64,000 nucleotides of DNA from Nocardioides sp. AX2bis (GCF_902506435.1 NZ_LR733215.1:1865527-1929526); one strand, 5' to 3'. Shown: positions 27,441 to 36,594, counted from the first letter of the stretch. The notes: generated from the letters alone by a model not told the origin. Translations and numbers: made by a program.

Positions 27441-29234
27441 TCAGGACACGGACGCGTGCGACGGCCGGTTCGCCGGGTCCGGGGCAGGCTGCTCGGGGGC
27501 GGGCTGCTCGGGCGGCGCGTCGTCGGCGGGGCGCTCCGAGGGGATCCGGGCGATGAAGGTGCTGCCGTGCCCCAGGGTGCTGTAGAGGGTCACGGTCCCG
27601 CCCATCAGGCCGGTCAGCTCGCGACAGATCGCCAGGCCGAGGCCGGTGCCGTCGTAGCGCCGGGTCATCGAGTCGTCCACCTGGCTGAAGGACTGGAACA
27701 CCGACTCCTGGTCCGCCTCGGCGATCCCGATGCCGGTGTCCCACACGACCAGCTCCAGCACCTCACGCGGCCCCTCCTCGCCCGTCTCCTGGAGGGTGGC
27801 GACGCGCAGGGTCAGGCCGACCCGCCCCTCGTGGGTGAACTTCAGGGCGTTGTCGAGGAGGTTGGTGACCACCTGGAAGAGCCGGCCGGGGTCACCCACC
27901 ACCAGCCTTGGTACGGCCGGGTCGACCTGCCACTCGAAGTCGATCGCGGCCCGCGCCGCGCGGGGCTCGTACAGCTCGGCCACGTCGGCGGCCATCGCGT
28001 GGACGTCGAACACCTGGGTCTCCAGCTCCACCCGGCCGGCCTCGATCCGGGAGAAGTCCAGGGTCCGTTCGACGAGCGCACCGAGCCGGGTCCCCGAGCG
28101 GTTCATCCGCTCCAGCAGTCCCGCCTGGAACTCGTCCAGCTGGGTGTCGGCGAGGATCTCACCCATGCCGAGCACCGCCGTCAACGGCGTCCGGAGCTCG
28201 TGGCTCATGTTGGCCAGGAACATCGACTTGGCGCGGGAGGCCTCGAGGGCGGCGTCGCGGGCCGCCTCGAGCTGGCGACGGGTGCGTTCCTCGGAACGGA
28301 TCAGCCGCGCCGTGCGTACGACGGCCAGGGCGATCAGGACCGCCGTCCCGACCAGGAGCTGCAGCAGCCGGTCGGGCTCACCACGCAGGTCCCTGGCGAG
28401 CTCGAGGAGGGGCGGCACCGCGAGAGGCCCCAGCGCGACCGTGAGCTGCGCGGCCGAGCTGCGGAACGCCGGCGGGCCCGCGGTGTCGGTCGGAGGTTCG
28501 GCGCTCCAGCCGGCGGCGAGAGCCAGGAAGACGGTCGCCGTCATCCATGCCAGCCCGGTCAGCGTGGTCGCGGTGTCGCCGTCGAACCCCAGCGCGTAGG
28601 TGATGTCGGCGACCAGCCACAGGCACACCCCGGTGAGCAGCGGGATGCCCAGGCTCGCCCGGGCCCTCCTGCTGACCAGGACCCGGACCACGAGGGCCAG
28701 CAGGATCGCGTCCGCGAGGGGGTACGCGATCGCCACCACCCGCGCCAGCAGGGACAGGCTCGAGTCGGCCGCGATCGACTGGAGCGAGAAGCTCCAGAAC
28801 AGCAGCACGCTGACCGCCACGATCGTGAGGAGGTCGATGGTGAAGTCCAGGTCGACGCGAGCACCACCCCGACCCGAGCCCCGGGCGAGCACGACCCACA
28901 GGGCGGCGCACAGGGCGACGTAGCTGGCGAAGAAGAACGGGTCCGCGACCGAGACGTCGGTCCGCGCGCCCATCAGGTCCAGCGCGAACCACAGCACCTC
29001 GCCCATCGAGGTCAGGGACACCCCGAGAGCGATCAGGTACGGCACGACCCGGTGGCCCCGCGGGGCACGCGAGGCCCCGATCCAGGCACCCACGCTGGCT
29101 CCGACCACCACCAGCATGTAGCAGGCGGTGGCCGTCATCCCCTCGGGGTCGACCCCGGCGTAGACCGCCATCGCGACCGCCGCGGCCGCCAGCGCGATGG
29201 CGACGCTCCACGATCGCCGTCCCTTGCTCGGCAT
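27441..29234 (-). CDS. membrane-bound sensor histidine kinase
   Basis: A 597-residue histidine kinase. The N-terminal 310 residues form about nine hydrophobic helices without a large extracellular loop, like MASE-type sensory regions, so the signal is probably in or near the membrane. HisKA follows with His345 in FLANMSHELRTPLTAVLG, then HATPase with N-box FQVVTNLLDNALKFT, DTGIGIAE and GTGLGLAI. A Pro/Ala/Glu tail ends the protein. It lies upstream of the oxidoreductase gene; no cognate regulator is adjacent. Confidence 0.92.
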   Translation of the reverse strand: MPSKGRRSWSVAIALAAAAVAMAVYAGVDPEGMTATACYMLVVVGASVGAWIGASRAPRGHRVVPYLIALGVSLTSMGEVLWFALDLMGARTDVSVADPFFFASYVALCAALWVVLARGSGRGGARVDLDFTIDLLTIVAVSVLLFWSFSLQSIAADSSLSLLARVVAIAYPLADAILLALVVRVLVSRRARASLGIPLLTGVCLWLVADITYALGFDGDTATTLTGLAWMTATVFLALAAGWSAEPPTDTAGPPAFRSSAAQLTVALGPLAVPPLLELARDLRGEPDRLLQLLVGTAVLIALAVVRTARLIRSEERTRRQLEAARDAALEASRAKSMFLANMSHELRTPLTAVLGMGEILADTQLDEFQAGLLERMNRSGTRLGALVERTLDFSRIEAGRVELETQVFDVHAMAADVAELYEPRAARAAIDFEWQVDPAVPRLVVGDPGRLFQVVTNLLDNALKFTHEGRVGLTLRVATLQETGEEGPREVLELVVWDTGIGIAEADQESVFQSFSQVDDSMTRRYDGTGLGLAICRELTGLMGGTVTLYSTLGHGSTFIARIPSERPADDAPPEQPAPEQPAPDPANRPSHASVS

Positions 29235-29506
29235 CCCCGGACCGTAGGTCCTGGACCCTCGTCACCGTGGTCGTTTGACGGGGTTGTCTCGGTGACGAGG
29301 CACCTGCCGTCACCGTCGCGGAGACGGCTCGTTGTCCCGGCATGCCAGCACCTCTGGGGTTCGACCGCCGCGACGAGCGCGGCCCGGTCGGCGCGCTCGC
29401 TCGGTGGTGGTGCGTCCGCCGGGTACGCCGCATCCGTGCGGCACTGCGCGCCTGAGCGCGCGTGCTGTCGCGGCTCCGGTCAGGCCCGCCCCGTACCGTC
29501 GACGAG

Positions 29507-30283
29507 ATGCGTACGACGATGCCCACCAGAACCACCCTCGCCGGCCTGGCCGCCGCGCTGCTCCTGCTGACCGCCTGCGGCGGTGGGGGAGAGGACGAGC
29601 CCAGCGGGGAGTCCTCGGCCTCGTCCGACTCCTCGGAGTCCGCGGCCGCGGAGCCCGAGGGGTCCGAGCCTGACGCGGCCGACGTCCCCGAGGTCGTGGC
29701 CGAGGTCAACGGCGAGGAGATCACCCGCGACGAGTTCACCGTGGCCTACGCCGCCCTGACCCAGCAGGCGACCGCGCAGGCGCAGGCCGGCGGCGCGCAG
29801 CCGGACGAGGACACGCTCAAGGAGCAGACCGCCCAGAACCTGGTCGACACCGAGCTGCTGCGCCAGGAGGCGGACGCGCGCGGGATCGACGCCTCGGAGC
29901 AGGCGGTCGACGACGAGATCACCTCGCTGGCCGAGCAGAACCAGCTGCCGTCCGCGCAGGCGTTCCTCGACGCCGTCGCGGAGCAGGGCACCTCGGAGGA
30001 CGTGGTCCGCGACCAGGTCGAGACCCAGCTGCTGGTGGAGGGTCTCGTGGCCGACGAGGCCGGTCAGGAGATCGAGCCCACCGAGAAGGACCTGCGCACC
30101 CTCTACCAGCAGGTCAAGCAGCAGCAGTCCCAGTCGGGCCAGCAGGCCACGCAGGCGATCCCGCCGTTCGACCAGGTGCGCGCGCAGCTGAAGGACCAGG
30201 CGGTCTCCGAGGAGCAGGGCCGCGTCGCCCAGTCCCTCGTCGACGGGCTCACCGAGGACGCCGACATCACCATCAACCTCTGA
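29507..30283 (+). CDS. SurA-N-domain lipoprotein (possible foldase)
   Basis: A 258-residue lipoprotein: signal peptide with lipobox LLTACGGG (Cys around residue 24), a Ser/Glu-rich linker, then a SurA N-terminal-like chaperone domain beginning VVAEVNGEEITRDEFTVAYA. The parvulin PPIase domain of PrsA/SurA seems absent: after the chaperone helices the protein ends with a Gln-rich stretch (QQVKQQQSQSGQQAT) and a C-terminal helix. It probably helps fold exported proteins at the outer face of the membrane. TACCGT 7 bases before the ATG at 29507 supports this start over the upstream in-frame one. Confidence 0.85.
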   Translation: MRTTMPTRTTLAGLAAALLLLTACGGGGEDEPSGESSASSDSSESAAAEPEGSEPDAADVPEVVAEVNGEEITRDEFTVAYAALTQQATAQAQAGGAQPDEDTLKEQTAQNLVDTELLRQEADARGIDASEQAVDDEITSLAEQNQLPSAQAFLDAVAEQGTSEDVVRDQVETQLLVEGLVADEAGQEIEPTEKDLRTLYQQVKQQQSQSGQQATQAIPPFDQVRAQLKDQAVSEEQGRVAQSLVDGLTEDADITINL

Positions 30284-30304
30284 GCTGACTCCCGCGTCGG
30301 TACG

Positions 30305-31084
30305 TCAGCCGTGCCGCGCCACGTCGGCCGCCAGCATCTCCGGCCACGTGGCCAGGTCGGCCGGCGTCCGCGCCACCTCCAGCCGGGCGTTCGGCAGCAG
30401 GTCCGCCAGCGCCTCGGCGGTGGAGACCGGGTGGGCGGGGTCGTCGGTCCAGGCCAGGATCGTCGTCGGCACCGCGACGTGGGTCAGTTGCGTCGTGGGT
30501 GGGAGGTCGGCGAGAGCGGCTCCGCGCAGCAGTGAGGGGAGCAGCTCCTCGCTCACCTCGGGCAGGGTCTCGGGGGTGTCCACCGTCGCCGGCGGCCGCG
30601 GCGCGAGGCGACCGGCCTCCACGAAGGCGGTCATCCCGTCGGTCTCGACCAGGTCGGCGGCCTCCCGGTAGTCCGCGGCCTTCGCGGCCCGGGTCTCCCA
30701 GGCGGTGGGCGGCACGACGAGGGTGAGCCCCACGAAGCGGCCGGGGTCGCGCACCGCCGCGTGCAGAAGGGTGCCGGTGCCCATCGACGGACCCACGCCG
30801 TGCACCTGCTGGCCGGGGAACCACTCGTCCAGCAGCCACAGCAGGTCCTCGGCCAGCACCGACCAGCGGTAGTCCTCGGGGGCGGTACGACCCGTGGAGC
30901 GGCCGTGACCGCGGGCGTCGTACCGCAGCAGGCGGGTCCCGCTGAGTCCGCGCCCGAGGTCGAGGTCGAGCAGGCGGTCGCGCCGGCGGCTGGAGGTGAG
31001 GCCGTGGAGCTGGACGACGGGATGCCCGCCCTCGTCACTCAGCTCCACGTCGAGCTCGGCCCCGGGGACGGTGAACGTCGGCAC
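30305..31084 (-). CDS. alpha/beta hydrolase, catalytic His not evident
   Basis: A 259-residue alpha/beta-hydrolase-fold protein. Seen: the oxyanion-side strand VVQLHGLTSS, RLLRYDARGHGRSTG, the nucleophile elbow GVGPSMGTG (Ser near residue 112), and the late acid region ILAWTDDPAHPVS. The usual catalytic His that should follow about 20-25 residues later is replaced by ARTPADL, and the only His near the C-terminus is penultimate, so the protein may be inactive or use another residue. Start GTG at 31084 is set by homology of the N-terminal strand. It is divergent from the condensation-GNAT gene. Confidence 0.82.
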   Translation of the reverse strand: MPTFTVPGAELDVELSDEGGHPVVQLHGLTSSRRRDRLLDLDLGRGLSGTRLLRYDARGHGRSTGRTAPEDYRWSVLAEDLLWLLDEWFPGQQVHGVGPSMGTGTLLHAAVRDPGRFVGLTLVVPPTAWETRAAKAADYREAADLVETDGMTAFVEAGRLAPRPPATVDTPETLPEVSEELLPSLLRGAALADLPPTTQLTHVAVPTTILAWTDDPAHPVSTAEALADLLPNARLEVARTPADLATWPEMLAADVARHG

Positions 31085-31126
31085 GGTTGCTCCTCGCAGA
31101 CGCAGGTGAGGCTCTACGGTACCGGG

Positions 31127-32902
31127 ATGCGGCTTACCAACGTGGCGCAGCTGCGCCTGCCGTTCGGTCGGCTGTGGGGGTACGACCTGGCCGTCGGCGC
31201 CACCGGCGACGAGCTCCCGGTCTCCTTCGACCAGCGACGTCACGTCGGCAACGGGGACCGCGCCGGGTCGTGGATGGCCCTGTCGTTCCGGCTCACGGAG
31301 CCGGTGGACCGCGACGACCTCGCGACGGCGTGGCTCGCCGTCGTCGCACGGCACGGCACGCTGCGCTCGGTGTTCTCTCCCGGCGCGGACGGACCGGTGC
31401 TGCACCAGGTGGAGGTGGGACCCGGCGGGTGGGCCGAGCACGCCATCGCCCCCGGCCAGGCGCCCAACGACGCGCTGCGCGAGGTGCTGGACGAGGCGTG
31501 CTCGCCGTACCGGCGTCCCTCGCACCGGCTCTGCGTCCTGGAGACGGCGACTGGGCCGACGGTGGTGGTCGCCGCCGACCACGCCCACACCGACCTGTGG
31601 TCGATGCTCGTCGTCGCCCGCGACCTCCTCGGGGGTCTGGGCGCGGTGGGTGCCGGTCGCGCGCCCGCGGTCGGGGCGGTGCCGGCGTTCGCCGAGCACA
31701 CCGCGTCCTTGCGGGAACGGCCCACGGCGCCGCCGGAGGTACGCGCGCGGTGGGCGGAGATCCTCGGCGCCTGCGGCGACGTGATGCCGCGGTTCCCGAT
31801 GCCGCTGGGCGACGTCACGACGCCGCAACGCGAGCGGGTCGAGGTGCGCGACGTCCTCGACGTCGACGACAGCGCCGCCTTCTCGGCCCAGGCCCGCGAC
31901 GACGGCGTCTCCACCCTGACGCTCGTCGTCTCCGCCATGACCGCCGTGACCCAGGACCTCGCACAGACCCCGCTGCGCGCGGTGTTCCCGGTGCACAGCA
32001 GGTACGACGCGACCTGGCACGACTCGGTGGGCTGGTTCATCACCAACTCCGTGCTGGAGTCGACCGACCCGGCCCCGCGGGCCTGCGCGGCTGCGCTCAA
32101 GGAGGCGATCGGGCTCGGGTCCTGGGCCCTCGAGGACATCCTGAAGCCGTGGGGAGGGATGCCCGAGGCGCCCGGGATGTTCGCGATCTCCTGGCTCGAC
32201 CTGCGCCGCCTGCCGGTCCGCATCGACGCCACCGGCCTGGAGGCGCAGTACGTCGGGGCCGCGATCCGCACCGACGGCGTCATGCTCTGGTTCGTGCTGG
32301 ACGAGTCCGGACTGCACCTGCGCTGCCGCTACCCCGACACCGTCGAGGCCCGGGACAGCGTGGGCCGTTGGCTCGACGCCCTGGTCGCACGGCTGCGTAC
32401 GGCCGCCCGCGCCTCGGTGGGCGGCCGGCTGGTCCTCGGTGACCGGGTGTTCCGGGTGCAGCGGGCGGCTCGCGCCGACGTCGCTGCCCTGGCTGCGCTG
32501 TTGGCCGACGAAGAGGGCGATGGGGCGAGTGGGCTGGGGGAGGGGACTGACCTGGCGCACCACGAGGCGGCGTACGACGCCATCAGCCGCGACCCAGCCC
32601 AGTACCTCGCCGCGGTGCGTGACGAGGGCGACCGGATCGTGGGCACGATGCAGCTCACGGTCATCCCGGGTCTCTCGCGGGGCGGCACGACCCGGTTGCA
32701 CGTCGAGGGCGTCCGGGTGGCTCCCGCGGAGCGCGGGACCGGCTTGGCCGCCGCGATGCTCGACTGGGCGCACGTGCACGGACGGGTACGCGGCGCCACG
32801 GTCGCCCAGGCGAGCACCGACTCCGCCCGGGACCGGCCGGACGCGTTCTACCGGCGGCTGGGGTACGAGAGCACGCACCTGGGGTTCGAGCGGCAGCTCT
32901 GA
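31127..32902 (+). CDS. condensation-like domain fused to GNAT acetyltransferase
   Basis: A 591-residue two-domain protein. Residues 1-430 resemble the nonribosomal-peptide condensation/PapA acyltransferase fold: MRLTNVAQLRLPFGRLWGYD, HGTLRSVFSPGADGPVLHQV, and the active-site segment AADHAHTDLWS, where the canonical HHxxxD reads DHxxxD (second His152 and Asp156 kept, first His replaced). Residues from about 440 are a GNAT domain (VFRVQRAARADVAALAALLA, then VEGVRVAPAERGTGLAAAML). It stands alone, without carrier protein or adenylation gene, so a stand-alone double acyl-transfer role is inferred. TACGGT 6 bases before the ATG supports this start. Confidence 0.8.
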   Translation: MRLTNVAQLRLPFGRLWGYDLAVGATGDELPVSFDQRRHVGNGDRAGSWMALSFRLTEPVDRDDLATAWLAVVARHGTLRSVFSPGADGPVLHQVEVGPGGWAEHAIAPGQAPNDALREVLDEACSPYRRPSHRLCVLETATGPTVVVAADHAHTDLWSMLVVARDLLGGLGAVGAGRAPAVGAVPAFAEHTASLRERPTAPPEVRARWAEILGACGDVMPRFPMPLGDVTTPQRERVEVRDVLDVDDSAAFSAQARDDGVSTLTLVVSAMTAVTQDLAQTPLRAVFPVHSRYDATWHDSVGWFITNSVLESTDPAPRACAAALKEAIGLGSWALEDILKPWGGMPEAPGMFAISWLDLRRLPVRIDATGLEAQYVGAAIRTDGVMLWFVLDESGLHLRCRYPDTVEARDSVGRWLDALVARLRTAARASVGGRLVLGDRVFRVQRAARADVAALAALLADEEGDGASGLGEGTDLAHHEAAYDAISRDPAQYLAAVRDEGDRIVGTMQLTVIPGLSRGGTTRLHVEGVRVAPAERGTGLAAAMLDWAHVHGRVRGATVAQASTDSARDRPDAFYRRLGYESTHLGFERQL

Positions 32903-32930
32903 CCCGTGCCGGCGCGGCCGTCCACCTGCG

Positions 32931-33209
32931 TCAGGTGCGGCGCCGGCCCAGTCGGAAGCCGACGGCCGCGGCGACGACCAGCAGCCCGATGGCTGCCAGT
33001 GCAGCGCCGGCCAGCTGCCACCACGACACGATCACGACCGACCCGTCGAGCGGAGAGTCGCCCCAGCCCATGGTCCAGTCGGGGTCCTCGCTCAGGGGCG
33101 TGTAGGCGAACCAGCCGAAGTCCGCCGGACCAGGCTGGTTGGCGAGACCAAGGACGACACCGCCGACCACGAGGACCAGGCCGAGGATCCACCACAGATG
33201 ACGACGCAT
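32931..33209 (-). CDS. small two-helix membrane protein
   Basis: A 92-residue protein with a first membrane helix right at the N-terminus (WWILGLVLVVGGVVLGLA), a short Trp-rich external loop (DFGWFAYTPLSEDPDWTMGW) and a second helix (LAGAALAAIGLLVVAAAVGF) ending in GRRRT. Typical of small actinobacterial membrane proteins of unknown function. It is the last gene with normal chromosomal composition before the mobile element. Confidence 0.7.
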   Translation of the reverse strand: MRRHLWWILGLVLVVGGVVLGLANQPGPADFGWFAYTPLSEDPDWTMGWGDSPLDGSVVIVSWWQLAGAALAAIGLLVVAAAVGFRLGRRRT

Positions 33210-33251
33210 CTGGTGAGTATCGACGACCCGGCGGGGGAGCGGCGATGCCTT

Positions 33252-33374
33252 ATGTCCATGAAGCGGCTGCGGGGGGATCGAGTTCTTGTTGAGGTGGAAA
33301 GCGAAACGGGTGATGTGAAAAGAATTGATCTACCTCCCATGAGCAATAGGAATTGGAGGCGATATTGGGTTTGA
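33252..33374 (+). CDS. possible 40-aa protein at the boundary
   Basis: A 40-codon frame (MSMKRLRGDRVLVEVESETG at its start, ending in RNWRRYWV) whose codons are A/T-rich unlike the chromosome to the left. No good ribosome-binding site. It may be a remnant or a real small gene of the element. Confidence 0.2.
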   Translation: MSMKRLRGDRVLVEVESETGDVKRIDLPPMSNRNWRRYWV

Positions 33375-33403
33375 ATTGTTGAGATCGGGGCTACCGCAAG
33401 ACC

Positions 33404-33446
33404 TGGCCTGACGTCCAGTTTCGTCGTAAACTCGCAGGTCAGGCCA
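33404..33446. repeat. nested dyad upstream of the integrase
   Basis: Outer arms TGGCCTGAC (33404-33412) and 33438-33446 pair exactly; inside, AGTTT (33417-33421) pairs with AAACT (33428-33432). It lies about 100 bases before the integrase ATG: an attachment-site core, an operator or a terminator. Confidence 0.5.
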
Positions 33447-33542
33447 TGTTTGGTCTTGTGACAGAAGCGGACGGCAATGGACACAAATAGACGCCGTTGT
33501 TCCTCGCTTGTTCCTCGAAAAGCGACACTGGGAGTGCACAAG

Positions 33543-34703
33543 ATGCCTCGCAAGAAGGAGAGTCGACGGCGCAGTTTCGGCCGGATCGAGCCCCTCAACT
33601 CGGGTCGATATCGTGCGGCCTACATGGGCCCGGACGGCGAGCTCCACCGCGCACCCGTCACCTTCTCCGCCCGTGACGATGCCACCGCGTGGCTGTCGGC
33701 TCGCCGCGCCGAGATCGAGATGCAGGTGTGGGCGCCGGATGCGTCGTCGCGGGGCAGCTTTCGGCGGTCGACCCCGACCTTTCAGGCCTACGCCGACCTG
33801 TGGGTCGAGACGCGGAAGACGAAGGGCCGCGAGCTGCGGCCGACAACGCGTCGGCAGTACCTGATGTTGCTGGACAAGTTCATCTACCCGACGTTCGGCG
33901 AGGTACGCATCGACCGCATCACAGCAGAGGACGTCAACGCCTGGTACGACGGTCTGGCGCCCGGGCGGGAGACGATCCGGGCCCAGTCGTACAGCCTGCT
34001 GCGCACGGTCTTCAACAGTGCCGCGTCGGAGCGACCGACCCCGTTCATCCCCTATAACCCCGCCCATATCCGCGGCGCCGGCAACACCAAGCGCGCCCAT
34101 CACGTGGAGCCGGCGACGCTCGAGGAGTTGCGGATCATCGTCGACGAGCTGCCGGACCGCTACAAGCTGATGGCCCTGTTGGCCGCGTGGTGCGCCATGC
34201 GTTTCGGAGAGCTCGCGGAGCTGCGCCGAGGCGACATCGACCTACGGACGAACCGGGTCAAGATCCGGCGGGGTGTGGTGCGCGTGGACGGCAAGTTCAT
34301 CGTCGGGCCGCCCAAGAGTGATGCAGGGAGCCGAGACGTCGCGATCCCGCCGCACCTCGCCCCGCTGGTCAAAGACCACCTCGCCGACCACACGGCGGCC
34401 GGCCGGGACGCCCTGCTGTTCCCGGCATCGGCGGACGAGAACCTGCACATGGCGCCGTCGACGCTCTACAAGGTTTTCTACCCGGCTCGGAAGGCGGCCG
34501 GTCGCCCGGATCTACGTTGGCACGATCTGCGCCACACAGGTGCTGTCCTGGCCGCTCAGACAGGCGCAACGTTGGCCGAACTGATGGGCCGCCTGGGTCA
34601 CACCACACCGGGTGCCGCGATGCGGTATCAGCACGCTGCCGCTGACCGCGACGCCGAGATCGCGAGACGACTCTCTGAGTTCGCGCTGGGCGGTAGCGCG
34701 TAA
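33543..34703 (+). CDS. site-specific tyrosine integrase
   Basis: A 386-residue phage-type tyrosine recombinase that would insert and excise the element. An AP2-like N-terminal arm-binding part (RRRSFGRIEPLNSGRYRAAY) is followed by the SAM-like core-binding domain (about 75-175) and the catalytic domain with the first Arg in WCAMRFGELAELRRGD, Lys in the beta-hairpin around VGPPKSDAGSR, HDLRHTG, the second His/Trp position in GRLGHTTPGAA, and Tyr in MRYQHAA. All catalytic positions are present, so it should be active. ATG 33543 begins MPRKKESRRR; an upstream in-frame ATG at 33477 gives a non-homologous N-terminus. Confidence 0.94.
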   Translation: MPRKKESRRRSFGRIEPLNSGRYRAAYMGPDGELHRAPVTFSARDDATAWLSARRAEIEMQVWAPDASSRGSFRRSTPTFQAYADLWVETRKTKGRELRPTTRRQYLMLLDKFIYPTFGEVRIDRITAEDVNAWYDGLAPGRETIRAQSYSLLRTVFNSAASERPTPFIPYNPAHIRGAGNTKRAHHVEPATLEELRIIVDELPDRYKLMALLAAWCAMRFGELAELRRGDIDLRTNRVKIRRGVVRVDGKFIVGPPKSDAGSRDVAIPPHLAPLVKDHLADHTAAGRDALLFPASADENLHMAPSTLYKVFYPARKAAGRPDLRWHDLRHTGAVLAAQTGATLAELMGRLGHTTPGAAMRYQHAAADRDAEIARRLSEFALGGSA

Positions 34704-34769
34704 GCTGCGGACCCACCTCGCGGTTCCCACCTGTTGGCCACAGAGGGCCGGGCGAGCCAACTCAGACCT

Positions 34770-35510
34770 TCAATTGTCGTCGTGGTCGCGGTGGTGGGTC
34801 TGAACGAAGTGGATCAATTCTTCGGCTTGAGCCTCCTCGTTGCGAGACCACGCGTAGGAGCGCGCATTCGCGTAGTCGCGACGAAAAGTCACGAAGGCGG
34901 GCGGCGGCGTGGGGGTCCCGGAATCCTGGATTTCTGGGCCTGCGTTGCGCGTCGATGCGATCCGGATCCCCGACCAGCCGTCCGCACGGATCGTCAGTCC
35001 TGTGCTGGCGCGAACGTCGGCGACATGCGGACGTTCTACCTGCACGCGGACGACCTCCCCGTGACCGTCCCGGGATGGTTCGTGGACCCAGCCGACCGGA
35101 AGTGTGGCGGGCGTCCCGTCGCCGGTTATCAGCGCGAGACCATCCGTATCAAGAATCATGTCCACGAAGACGGCCCAGCGAAAGAACTCGCCGAACCCGG
35201 GCGAGGACGAGACGTCGTGATCGGCCATCCACGTGAGCGCTGCCGCGCACATCTCTGAACGCCCAACAGCGAGCTCGTCCTCAAGGTTGAGCGCGGCCGT
35301 TAGGTCCTCGAGGGACGCCGGGTAGCCGAGGTGATGAGACGACTCAAGACCGGCCTGGTTGGTGGTGTGGAACACCGGGCCACGTGCGATCAGAGTGATC
35401 CCGACCACGAGCACCTGCCCCGAGTCGGTCGGGATTGCCCGCAGAGCGAGGACGGCAGCGTCGCGCCCGGTCTCATCGTCGTCAGATCGGATGCGGAGGT
35501 CCGATGTCAT
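34770..35510 (-). CDS. hypothetical protein, 246 aa
   Basis: Acidic cytosolic protein of unknown family. The N-terminus (MTSDLRIRSDDDETGRDAAV) leads into a beta-rich part (LVVGITLIARGPVFHTTNQA), a helical middle (EMCAAALTWMADHDVSSSPG) and a charged, His/Asp-rich end (FVQTHHRDHDDN). The reading frame continues upstream to 35954, but that extension is Arg/Pro-rich with no protein-like pattern, so the ATG at 35510 is chosen; no good ribosome-binding site precedes it. It converges on the integrase gene. Confidence 0.5.
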   Translation of the reverse strand: MTSDLRIRSDDDETGRDAAVLALRAIPTDSGQVLVVGITLIARGPVFHTTNQAGLESSHHLGYPASLEDLTAALNLEDELAVGRSEMCAAALTWMADHDVSSSPGFGEFFRWAVFVDMILDTDGLALITGDGTPATLPVGWVHEPSRDGHGEVVRVQVERPHVADVRASTGLTIRADGWSGIRIASTRNAGPEIQDSGTPTPPPAFVTFRRDYANARSYAWSRNEEAQAEELIHFVQTHHRDHDDN

Positions 35511-35895
35511 GAATGAAGGATTGCATCCACGACGCTCGATGGGGACCCTGGCGGAGGCGCACTTGTCGACCCAGAGTGACCTGCAGTGCGCCCGGAGTAA
35601 CTGCGCGGCATCGATGTCAACTGCTGACCCCTTTGGGGGCACGGCGTCGCGCGCGACGTCGGAGCCCCGACGCATCGCGGTTGGCATTCTGAACTTGACT
35701 GACAGTCGCGGTGGAATGCGGCGGTCCAGCCGTCGGGGGTTACTGAGCTGGGCGGGCGGGTCGACTGCAGCTACGGTTCGGTTTGGTCCTGCTTCGCGCG
35801 CTGACGGCCGGCGGCGCTGAACTCGGTGTGTCGCGCTTACTGAAGCGGGACACCGAAGTGCGGGCCGGGCCGGTGGAGGCCAGTAGGTTGGCACG
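35511..35895. other. divergent intergenic region
   Basis: Between the hypothetical gene at 34770 and the nuclease-like gene at 35896. Only the -10 box TAGGTT at 35884-35889, 6 bases before the ATG of the plus-strand gene, could be recognised. No convincing gene. Confidence 0.5.
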
Positions 35896-36594
35896 ATGGC
35901 CAGTGCGGTGCGGCGACTCCTCGATGAGCTGTCGTGGGAGGGCAACGCTCGCAAGTACCGAGGGGGAGGTCTCGGCCTCGAGAACGTGTTAACGACCGAG
36001 GTGTTCCAGGCCCTCGACTTCCTTCCGCGCGATGCCTTTCTTGGTGCGGTGCTGCGCGCGGCCGCGGGCGCGGATGCCGTCCGTGATCACGCGGCCGCTC
36101 AGGTGGAGCGGGCGGTAGTCGATGTCCTGCCTGGTGACCTGATCGAGCCCGATCTGTCATTGCGGGTCCAGCCTGACGTGGTGATTAGTTCGCCGAGCAC
36201 GTATGTGTTTGTGGAGGCTAAGAGGATCAGATCACCGTTGTTTTCGGTGGAGCAGGTGGCGCGTGAGCTGCTGGTGACCGCACACCACAGCGCGGGTCGT
36301 CAGTCGCTCCTGCTGCTGGTGCTTGGCACACCACCGCCGTTGCGGGTGAAGGGACACGGCGCAGCGCCGGTTGATGAAGCCCTGCAACTGGGCGTGGACA
36401 GTATCTCCGCGCGGCTGGGGCGCGAACTTCCGGTACTGGACGCGGCTTCATCGGTCGCCTATGTCACCTGGTCCGAGATAGCGGCGCAGGCCGAGCGTGC
36501 CGGCGCCGCTTACCGCGCGACCGATGACGGTGCGGGCCAGACCGTTCAACGGCTCGTGGCGTCACTGACACAAGCCGTGCGAGTCCACGGCTAG
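35896..36594 (+). CDS. putative PD-(D/E)XK nuclease-fold protein
   Basis: A 232-residue protein not assigned to a named family. The segment LRVQPDVVISSPSTYVFVEA followed by KR gives the PD-(D/E)XK pattern: Asp94, then Glu107-x-Lys109 on two adjacent strands, with Glu35 in VLTTEVFQAL as a possible helix residue. A strand LLLLVLGTPPPL and a C-terminal helical part follow. DNA or RNA cutting is inferred only from the motif. A leaderless-type promoter precedes it, and the HhH-like gene follows 68 bases later on the same strand, suggesting a two-gene unit. Its place among defence genes suggests an anti-phage role. Confidence 0.6.
   Translation: MASAVRRLLDELSWEGNARKYRGGGLGLENVLTTEVFQALDFLPRDAFLGAVLRAAAGADAVRDHAAAQVERAVVDVLPGDLIEPDLSLRVQPDVVISSPSTYVFVEAKRIRSPLFSVEQVARELLVTAHHSAGRQSLLLLVLGTPPPLRVKGHGAAPVDEALQLGVDSISARLGRELPVLDAASSVAYVTWSEIAAQAERAGAAYRATDDGAGQTVQRLVASLTQAVRVHG

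Larger units (their letters stand above)
33210..33542. other. left boundary region of the mobile element
   Basis: Base composition drops sharply from about 33285. No tRNA or other obvious integration target is visible. The region holds a small possible gene (33252), a nested dyad (33404) and the tandem 10-mer TTGTTCCTCG at 33497 and 33508 just before the integrase, which may be integrase arm sites. attL is expected here but I cannot fix it without the right end. Confidence 0.5.

Noticed and set aside
29342..29455. 37-codon plus-strand gene between the kinase and the SurA-like gene
   Set aside because: Good G/C third positions but Arg-rich, no ribosome-binding site and very short; not enough support.
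30305..32878. 857-residue minus-strand frame as one gene
   Set aside because: Only the C-terminal 259 residues are a real hydrolase; the rest is antisense to the condensation-GNAT gene.
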